This document shows positions 26,701-31,898 of a stretch of 31,898 nt of DNA, one piece after another. A model generated the notes under the pieces. That model searched no databases, was not told the DNA's origin, and was given only the letters and a program-made list of their open reading frames with translations. The stretch comes from UA16 sp042095135. Lineage in GTDB: Bacteria; Bacteroidota; Bacteroidia; Flavobacteriales_D; Sanyastnellaceae. A program made the position numbers and the translations under genes. Positions within the stretch are counted from its first letter, which is position 1. Each line of letters begins with the position of its first letter. The DNA is taken from positions 1 through 31,898 of the forward strand of contig JBELBV010000029.1 of NCBI GenBank assembly GCA_042095135.1, written 5' to 3'.

Positions 26701-26965
26701 CAGCATGTGCGTTCAGCGCATCCAAGCAGGCAAGTTGGAAGCCAAGAAGGCCGGCGCTCCAGTGGTCGACGGTTCCGTCACCACGGCATGCGCAGAAGCC
26801 TGCCCAACCCATGCGATCAACTTTGGCGACTTGAACGACACCAAGTCCGCGGCTCGCCAAGTTTCAGAAACCAACCGTGCCTACCATGCATTGGAAGAGA
26901 TTGGTGTCAAGCCGAACATCTTCTACATGACCAAGGTGCGCAACGTAGAACCTAACCAAGCCTGA
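23798..26965 (+). CDS. actB: Alternative complex III iron-sulphur subunit ActB (molybdopterin-like and ferredoxin fusion)
   Basis: This 1055-residue periplasmic subunit fuses a molybdopterin-oxidoreductase-like part (about residues 75-690) to a four-cluster ferredoxin part (about 790-1050). In characterised complexes the first part holds no molybdenum. Cluster motifs begin at Cys800 (CTGCSACVTAC), Cys878 (CQHCNHAPCETVC), Cys910 (CIGTRYCANNC) and Cys968, with CAEAC at 998. A twin-arginine motif RRDFLKF starts at Arg50, and LAAC at 66-69 resembles a lipobox, so the protein may be a Tat-exported lipoprotein. The linker between the two parts holds an EF-hand-like loop at residues 758-769. It sits between actA and actC. 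Confidence 0.92.
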   Translation: MANTKRYWSGLDELHETEAFKAIQAQEFPESQSVDEFLSDEQLESTHTGRRDFLKFMGFSLTAATLAACETPVVKSIPYTNKPAEVTPGVANHYASTYYDGQNFVNVLVKTREGRPIFVKANGETGVGVPNARVIASVMGLYDSARLTGPQIDGNAAAWSAVDAEVAASLSKGGRNVILTNTVMSPSLKRAVGLAGLEHIQYDAIDYGAFRKAAELDYGVNTFPSYKFEEAQAIVTIGADFLGTFADAVYYKENWAKTRNPESGSMSRMHAFETNMSLTGSNADYRSMVKPSEQGKVATALLKAVSGRGTAGALSEGIQAAVNAAARDLKAAGKNALVLSGSNDLNVQRVVNAINDALGATGTTVKFEANDLFQGSSAALAQLTQDMAAGRVNTLIVADCNPAYDAANAAAFSAALGKVNLTVSTATVADETASRCRVIAPTHHWLESWGDLQIEGSRIDLVQPTISPLHNTRGWGESVLAWSSQATDWYTFLRQTHQAGYTADAMYTDSNWNTAVHNGFIGLDAGEQPAPAYAGSGLTSAVAALNAQQGGAFELALYEKTTMGAGQHTANPMLQETPDPLTKVTWDNYVTMAHSDVDAMGLNGFIGQEKPASMVRVTVGGESLELPVFPMPGQTPGTIGIALGYGRGANGENIGKAAFQTGENGSFLTNAEGGMVPVGQNVFGWATSGDFNGYHQFDVTVEVTGATYPLACTQIQNTFMDRDSIVKETDMASFFAERNADKGEASWNKLIKLAVHEDVNKDGTIDAQDGKPTEAFDLWHEHAVENVGHRWGMTIDLTTCTGCSACVTACHIENNVPVVGKDEVRRHRDMHWMRIDRFFSSDYSLERGEEEGVGVISSYRKMEDPAANPQTVHMPMMCQHCNHAPCETVCPVAATTHSNEGLNQMTYNRCIGTRYCANNCPYKVRRFNWFNYPGYKKFANFNPAQDSLMRMVLNPDVTVRSRGVMEKCSMCVQRIQAGKLEAKKAGAPVVDGSVTTACAEACPTHAINFGDLNDTKSAARQVSETNRAYHALEEIGVKPNIFYMTKVRNVEPNQA

Positions 26966-26972
26966 TAAGACG

Positions 26973-28352
26973 ATGCAAAAAGAAGCAGCCATTCGGGAAC
27001 CCCTGATCCTAGGGGATAAGTCTTACAAGGACATCACCGACGATGTGGTCGGACCCATCCAAGGCGCCGCGCCGATCGGATGGAAAATCATGATCACCAT
27101 CTCGACCATCATCGCGATTTACGGTGTGGGCAGCATTTTGTACTTGCTCGGAACCGGCATCGGGGTGTGGGGATTGAACAAGACCGTTGGATGGGCCTGG
27201 GACATCACCAACTTCGTTTGGTGGGTCGGTATCGGTCACGCGGGAACGTTGATTTCTGCGGTACTGCTCCTCTTCCGTCAGAAGTGGAGAATGGCCATCA
27301 ACCGCTCGGCGGAGGCGATGACCATTTTCGCTGTGATCATGGCGGCCATCTTCCCGGGTATCCACATGGGCCGCATCTGGGTGAGCTACTGGGTGTTGCC
27401 CTTGCCAAACCAATTTGGTTCGTTGTGGGTGAACTTCAACAGCCCGCTGCTTTGGGATGTATTCGCGATTTCGACATACTTCTCGGTTTCCTTGGTGTTC
27501 TGGTACATTGGACTGATTCCTGACTTCGCCACGATTCGGGACCGCATGACCAAGCCATTAGCCAAAAAAATCTACGGGGTACTGAGCTTCGGATGGAGCG
27601 GACGTGCGAAGCACTGGAACCGTTTCGAGGAGGTATCGCTGGTTTTGGCAGGCATCGCCACGCCGCTTGTATTCTCCGTGCACTCCATCGTATCGATGGA
27701 CTTTGCGACATCGGTGGTCCCCGGCTGGCACACCACCATCTTCCCTCCTTACTTCGTATCGGGTGCGGTATTCTCGGGCTTTGCCATGGTGCAGACCCTG
27801 CTCTTGATCATGCGCAAAGGCATGAAGTTGGAGAACTATATCCACGTCAAGCACGTGGAATACATGAACATCGTCATCATCGTGACGGGCTCCATCGTGG
27901 GTGTAGCATACTTGACGGAGTTGTTCATCTCCTGGTACTCAGGCGTTGAATACGAAAGCTATGCCTTCATCAATCGTTTCAGCGGACCTTACTCTTGGTC
28001 GTACTGGATGATGATGACCTGCAACGTGATCAGCCCACAATTGTTCTGGTTCAAGAAAATCCGTCGCAGCCTCGTTGCTACCTTCATTTTGTCCATCGTG
28101 GTAAACATCGGCATGTGGTTCGAACGTTACGTGATCATCGTGACGTCAATCCACCGGGATTACGACCCATCAAGCTGGGGCGAATTCCACCCCACCAGCG
28201 TTGACGTGGGGGTGTTCATCGGAACACTGGGCATTTTCTTCACCCTCTTCCTCGCCTTTGCCCGGTTCTTCCCGGTGTTGGCGTTGAACGAGTTGAAGAC
28301 CATCCTCAAGACGAGCGGCGAGAACTACAAGAAACAGCAAGCTAACCACTGA
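26973..28352 (+). CDS. actC: Alternative complex III NrfD/PsrC-family quinol subunit ActC
   Basis: This 459-residue integral membrane protein of the NrfD/PsrC family has about ten helices and oxidises menaquinol. Typical stretches are WDITNFVWWVGIGHAGTLIS, IFPGIHMGRIW, FSVHSIVSMDFA and VVPGWHTTIFPPYFVSGA. The conserved His residues in these loops mark the quinone site in this family. It begins seven bases after actB, in the usual act order. Length is normal. Confidence 0.95.
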   Translation: MQKEAAIREPLILGDKSYKDITDDVVGPIQGAAPIGWKIMITISTIIAIYGVGSILYLLGTGIGVWGLNKTVGWAWDITNFVWWVGIGHAGTLISAVLLLFRQKWRMAINRSAEAMTIFAVIMAAIFPGIHMGRIWVSYWVLPLPNQFGSLWVNFNSPLLWDVFAISTYFSVSLVFWYIGLIPDFATIRDRMTKPLAKKIYGVLSFGWSGRAKHWNRFEEVSLVLAGIATPLVFSVHSIVSMDFATSVVPGWHTTIFPPYFVSGAVFSGFAMVQTLLLIMRKGMKLENYIHVKHVEYMNIVIIVTGSIVGVAYLTELFISWYSGVEYESYAFINRFSGPYSWSYWMMMTCNVISPQLFWFKKIRRSLVATFILSIVVNIGMWFERYVIIVTSIHRDYDPSSWGEFHPTSVDVGVFIGTLGIFFTLFLAFARFFPVLALNELKTILKTSGENYKKQQANH

Positions 28353-28363
28353 CCCTTACAGCC

Positions 28364-28894
28364 ATGAATAAGGTATTCCATGTAATGTATGACGACGACG
28401 ATACGCTGAAAGACGCGGCGTCGGCGTTGGTCGCAAAAGGCATCCGAGTGAAGGATGTTTTCTCTCCCTTCCCGGTCCACGGCATCGACCCCATCATCGG
28501 CGTGAAGCGCACTCGTTTGGGCATTGCGGCATTCATGTACGCCACCACGGGTACGACCCTGGCGCTGCTCGGAATGTGGTACTTCATGATTTCCGACTGG
28601 CCGATGAATATCGGGGGTAAGCCCAGCTTCTCCCTGATTGAAAACTTGCCAGCGTTTATCCCTGTGACGTTTGAGTTTTCGGTATTGTGCGGTGCGCACG
28701 GCATGGCCATTACGTACTTGCTCCGCAACGGAACACTGCCGGGTATGCCGGCCTCCAATCCGGATCCCCGTTCGACCGATGACAAGTTCATCATGGAAAT
28801 CACAACCGAACAGAATGCCCTGTCTGCCGACGAACTGGAGGCAGCCATCAAGGAAACCCCGCTCTTTGAGTTGAGCATCAAAGACTACAAGTGA
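28364..28894 (+). CDS. actD: Alternative complex III subunit ActD (DUF3341)
   Basis: This 176-residue DUF3341 protein has a soluble N-terminal domain opening FHVMYDDDDTLKDAA, and FSPFPVHGID follows it. Two membrane helices come next (IAAFMYATTGTTLALLGMW, then FEFSVLCGAHGMAITYLL), and a short cytoplasmic tail ends the protein. ActD is a structural subunit with no redox centre. Its stop overlaps the actE ATG in TGATG. Confidence 0.93.
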   Translation: MNKVFHVMYDDDDTLKDAASALVAKGIRVKDVFSPFPVHGIDPIIGVKRTRLGIAAFMYATTGTTLALLGMWYFMISDWPMNIGGKPSFSLIENLPAFIPVTFEFSVLCGAHGMAITYLLRNGTLPGMPASNPDPRSTDDKFIMEITTEQNALSADELEAAIKETPLFELSIKDYK

Positions 28895-29592
28895 TGAATA
28901 TCCGAAGAAGCATTGTTTTATCGGGAGTGGCTGCCGCGCTTGTAGCCACCACGGGTTGTGTCAACGACCCGGATAGCCCTGGCTTGGAATACATGCCAGA
29001 CATGTACCGCTCGCCCGCAGTAGAAGCGTACGTCGACTACGGCCAAGACCCGTACCAAGTGGGAGAGGAAGTGGCTTCGGCGCAACGCCAGGTTCAGTCT
29101 GCGCGCAAGCCGGTCGCAGGAACGATTGCTTTCAATCCAGATGCGATGGCGTTTTCCATGCCATACGCGTACCCCAACACGGTCGAAGGTTACGAGGCCG
29201 CTGGAGCGAACCTTTCGTCGCCGCTTGTGCACGTGGGTCAAGCTGAAATCGAGGCCGGTCAGGAAATCTACACGTTGATGTGCACCCAATGCCACGGTGA
29301 AGAAGGAAAAGGAAACGGCGCGCTCAGCCGCAACGGCCACATTCAAGGGATTCCGAGCTATAGCGACAAGCTGAAAGACCTACCCGAGGGTAAGATGTAC
29401 CATACGCTGACGTACGGTAAGGGCCTTATGGGTTCCCACGCATCCCAGCTATCACAGAAGGACCGTTGGTTGGTCATCGAATACATCAAAGTCCTCCAGA
29501 ATGGAGGGGAAATGCCGGAGTTTGACGAAAACGGCAATGTGGTGAAATCGGCGTCTGCTGAAGCAGGAGATGCCATGGCAATGAATAACTGA
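28894..29592 (+). CDS. actE: Alternative complex III monohaem cytochrome c subunit ActE
   Basis: This 232-residue protein has an N-terminal lipoprotein-like signal (Cys22 in ATTGCVND) and one haem c site, CTQCH beginning at Cys130. A Met in GKGLMGSH is a candidate sixth ligand. It passes electrons from the multihaem subunit toward the oxidase. The ATG at 28894 shares a base with the actD stop; a GTG at 28891 would overlap further and is less likely. ActF follows after two bases. Confidence 0.92.
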   Translation: MNIRRSIVLSGVAAALVATTGCVNDPDSPGLEYMPDMYRSPAVEAYVDYGQDPYQVGEEVASAQRQVQSARKPVAGTIAFNPDAMAFSMPYAYPNTVEGYEAAGANLSSPLVHVGQAEIEAGQEIYTLMCTQCHGEEGKGNGALSRNGHIQGIPSYSDKLKDLPEGKMYHTLTYGKGLMGSHASQLSQKDRWLVIEYIKVLQNGGEMPEFDENGNVVKSASAEAGDAMAMNN

Positions 29593-29594
29593 TC

Positions 29595-30854
29595 ATGGAA
29601 TTCAAATTCGAAGGACGCACCAAATTGGTCACCCAAGTGCTAATGGGCATTGGGTTGCTGGCCCTCATCGGCGGATTTTTGACCGATGGTTCAGCGCACC
29701 ACCAACGCTGGTGGGCAAACTTGCTCATCAACGGATTTTTCTGGTTCTCCATATCCTTGGCGGCCCTCTTCTTCTACGCCCTGAACTACGCTGTTGAGGC
29801 GTCGTGGTCAGCGGTCATCAAACGCACGTTTGAGGCCATGTGGCACTTCTTGCCCATCGGTGCTGGAGTGATCGTGGTCGTCCTCGTGGCTGGGCAGTTT
29901 TTTCATGCCCACCACCTCTACCACTGGATGGACTCGACACTTTACCACGAGTACATGATCGTGGACGGGGACCAGACTCAATACGTGGATGAAATGACGG
30001 AAGGAGCGATTGCCAATCCGAATTACGACCACATCATCGCAGGCAAGCAGCCCTACTTTGCGTCGTGGTTCTTCTGGTTGCGCACCATCGGTTACATCGC
30101 GACGTTCTTGATTTTTGCGCGTTTGTTCCGCCGGTGGTCATTGCTGGAAGACGAACAACCCAGCTTGGACTTGCATTTTAAGCAATTCCGCCGCAGCGCC
30201 ATGTTCTTGGTGTTCTTCGCGGTGTTCAGTTCGATGCTGGCTTGGGATTGGATTATGTCGATTGACGTGCACTGGTTCTCGACATTGTTTGGCTGGTACC
30301 TCTTCTCCGGCATGTGGGTCAGCTTCATGATCATGCTGAACCTGGGGCTGATTTGGTTGCGCAGCAAGGGCTACTACCAAGAAGTTTCCTCCAGCCACAT
30401 GCACGACATCTCCAAGTGGATGTTTGCCATCTCCATGCTGTGGAGCTACCTCTGGGTGAGCCAGTTCCTATTGATTTGGTACGCGAATATCCCGGAAGAA
30501 GTGACGTATTACACTCAGCGATTCTTCACCGACTACCAGGTTCCGTTCATGCTGACATTCTTCATCAACTTCGCGGTTCCGTTCTACACGCTGTTGCCAC
30601 GTGATACCAAGCGCAACGCCAAGTTCATTGTCCCGGTCGGCTTGCTCATCTTTATTGGGCATTTCGCGGATGTTTATCTGCTTGTCATACCCGGAACAAT
30701 GTTCGACCACAACGAATTCGGTATTTTTGAAATTGCGTTGTTCCTAGGGTTCATGGGCCTTTACCTCAACCGCACATTAAATGCGCTGAGCAAAGCCCCG
30801 CTGATTCCAAAGGGTCATCCAATGTTGCAAGAATCAAAAGACCTCCATTACTGA
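29595..30854 (+). CDS. actF: Alternative complex III membrane subunit ActF
   Basis: This 419-residue membrane protein has about ten helices and is a degenerate relative of the NrfD fold, forming the second membrane arm of the complex. Recognisable segments are RWWANLLINGFFWFSISLA, WDWIMSIDVHWFSTLFGWY and VSQFLLIWYANIPEEVTYY. It has no haem motif. It begins two bases after actE and ends 20 bases before coxB, consistent with one respiratory operon. Confidence 0.94.
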   Translation: MEFKFEGRTKLVTQVLMGIGLLALIGGFLTDGSAHHQRWWANLLINGFFWFSISLAALFFYALNYAVEASWSAVIKRTFEAMWHFLPIGAGVIVVVLVAGQFFHAHHLYHWMDSTLYHEYMIVDGDQTQYVDEMTEGAIANPNYDHIIAGKQPYFASWFFWLRTIGYIATFLIFARLFRRWSLLEDEQPSLDLHFKQFRRSAMFLVFFAVFSSMLAWDWIMSIDVHWFSTLFGWYLFSGMWVSFMIMLNLGLIWLRSKGYYQEVSSSHMHDISKWMFAISMLWSYLWVSQFLLIWYANIPEEVTYYTQRFFTDYQVPFMLTFFINFAVPFYTLLPRDTKRNAKFIVPVGLLIFIGHFADVYLLVIPGTMFDHNEFGIFEIALFLGFMGLYLNRTLNALSKAPLIPKGHPMLQESKDLHY

Positions 30855-30874
30855 TAACAAGAATCTCCTAAGAA

Positions 30875-31898
30875 ATGAAATTGCTCATTCTCCTTGTTGT
30901 TGTCCTGGGTTTGGTGGCTGCAGTGCAGCTCTCCAAAGTCTATCAGCTTTCCATCTCCTTGCGTGGGAAGCGGGAAGAGGACATTTCAGAAGCCGATAAC
31001 CGATTAAATGGCGGGGCGTTCTTGGCGTTCATGGCGGTCTTCTATGCGTCCTTTGTCTATCTATTGATTTACTATGGTTCATACGGCACGCCCCCCGCAA
31101 CGGAGCACGGTGTGGCCGTGGACCAATTGATGGACTTTAACATGGCCATCATCTTCGTGGTGTTCTTTATTGTGAATACGCTGTTGTTCTGGTTTGCTGC
31201 GAAGTACTACCACCGTCCAGATCGCAAAGCACGTTTCTTCGCACATGACAACCGACTCGAATTGGTGTGGACGGTTATTCCTTCCATCGTTTTGGCCGTC
31301 ATTATTGCATTCGGTCTCCGCACGTGGAATGAAATGACCGGTGAAGCAGCCGATGATGCCCTTCGCGTAGAGTTGTATTCGAAGCAATTCGATTGGACAG
31401 CTCGCTATCCTGGAAACGACGGTGAGTTCGGCTTGGCCAATTACAACCTGATCACGCCGATGAATGCCCTGGGCATTGTGACTATTGAAGGTATTGCCGA
31501 GGCATTGGAGGAGATTGAAGGAAAGATTGCCAAGGTGGAACAGGAAATCTCATACGAGAAAGGTCACCTACTCGCTGAGCGTGAATCATTGGTGGCACAA
31601 TTGTCTGATGATGATCATGGTCATGGCCACGACGACCACGGTCATGAGGACCACGGGGATCACAGCCATGAGGACCACGGGGACCATAGCCATGAGGACC
31701 ACGCTGATCACGACCATGACGATGGAGCGCTAAAGGCCATACTCGAAGCCCGGATTCATGAAATTGATGAGATGCTGGCCTCTGACAAAGTCACCATCCT
31801 AACGGATGCGGCTCACGAAGCCAAAGAGGATAAATTGTACCGGTTGCAGCGTCACCGCCAGCGGATTCAAGAAATACGTGAGTTCGATTTCGATGGCA
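30875..31898 (+). CDS. coxB: Cytochrome c oxidase subunit II, N-terminal part
   Basis: The gene runs off the right edge, with 341 residues visible. Four hydrophobic segments (LLILLVVVLGLVAAV, FLAFMAVFYASFVYLL, MAIIFVVFFIVNTLLFW, VIPSIVLAVIIAFGL) lead into ELYSKQFDWTARYPG, the standard entry to the subunit II cupredoxin domain, and a NALGI segment follows. From residue about 203 to the window end a charged, helical insert replaces the expected run into the CuA domain, which is not reached. It holds a His/Asp-rich block at residues 245-283. The start at 30875 is an ATG 20 bases after actF. Assignment rests on the N-terminal pattern and on act-cox gene order. Confidence 0.92.
   Translation, partial: MKLLILLVVVLGLVAAVQLSKVYQLSISLRGKREEDISEADNRLNGGAFLAFMAVFYASFVYLLIYYGSYGTPPATEHGVAVDQLMDFNMAIIFVVFFIVNTLLFWFAAKYYHRPDRKARFFAHDNRLELVWTVIPSIVLAVIIAFGLRTWNEMTGEAADDALRVELYSKQFDWTARYPGNDGEFGLANYNLITPMNALGIVTIEGIAEALEEIEGKIAKVEQEISYEKGHLLAERESLVAQLSDDDHGHGHDDHGHEDHGDHSHEDHGDHSHEDHADHDHDDGALKAILEARIHEIDEMLASDKVTILTDAAHEAKEDKLYRLQRHRQRIQEIREFDFDG
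31640..31711 (+). repeat. 24-bp tandem repeat encoding His-rich octapeptides in coxB
   Basis: Three in-frame 24-base units (31640-31663, 31664-31687, 31688-31711) encode near-identical octapeptides of the pattern (G/S)HEDH(G/A)DH. They lie in a 39-residue block (31607-31723) with 14 His and many Asp. The units differ by a few bases, mostly at third positions, so they are old or still under selection rather than a very recent slippage product. Confidence 0.9.

Noticed and set aside
31640..31711. Short CRISPR-like array
   Set aside because: The units are directly adjacent without spacers, in frame, and encode a regular peptide repeat inside coxB.
31607..31723. Frameshift or assembly error in the coxB His-rich region
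   Set aside because: The reading frame stays open through the repeats and resumes a sensible helical sequence to the window end, so the block is read as real coding sequence.

Overview
This 31.9 kb window looks like an ordinary stretch of chromosome from a member of the Bacteroidota, probably a relatively GC-rich lineage of or near the Flavobacteriales. Four things point there. There is a type IX secretion protein of the PorZ type, plus a cargo-like protein with a C-terminal sorting domain. An alternative complex III (act) operon runs straight into cox genes. Promoters resemble the TTG-N19-TAnnTTTG Bacteroidota form, and Shine-Dalgarno sequences are weak. NusA and IF-2 have the expected lengths and N-terminal layout. 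I cannot name a genus from the sequence. I saw no rRNA, tRNA, IS element, prophage, CRISPR array or defence island.

Layout. (1) 1-2880, plus strand: the end of a GH3-family protein, a uridine kinase overlapping it, an ArsC/Spx-like protein, an EamA permease and 3-hydroxyanthranilate 3,4-dioxygenase. (2) 2954-5197: a secreted, Cys/Trp-rich repeat protein with a PKD domain and a T9SS sorting domain. (3) 5315-10256: a large DUF2723 membrane protein, purN and rnhA, chained by TGATG stop/start overlaps. (4) 10330-11508: a glutaryl-CoA dehydrogenase-like acyl-CoA dehydrogenase with its own promoter-like element. (5) 16768-11522, minus strand: a four-gene run of AlbA_2-domain protein, PorZ, methionine aminotransferase and omega-amidase. 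(6) 16828-21483, plus strand: rimP-nusA-infB behind a clear promoter and a terminator-shaped leader. (7) 22146-21493, minus strand: a SPOR-domain protein. (8) 22335-31898, plus strand: actA-actB-actC-actD-actE-actF and the start of coxB, cut by the window edge.

How the parts work together. The act-cox block encodes the main aerobic respiratory route: menaquinol is oxidised by alternative complex III, and electrons pass through haem c domains to a cytochrome oxidase. PorZ serves type IX secretion, which is the expected export route for the sorting-domain protein at 2954-5197. rimP-nusA-infB is the classic ribosome-maturation, transcription and translation-initiation operon.

I found no wholly new system. 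The points most worth a second look are the perfect intrinsic-terminator hairpin inside the rimP-nusA-infB leader (possible attenuation), a histidine-rich tandem-repeat insert in CoxB, an EF-hand-like loop in ActB, and a plus-strand terminator at 22252-22283 that may end an infB transcript running antisense through the SPOR gene.
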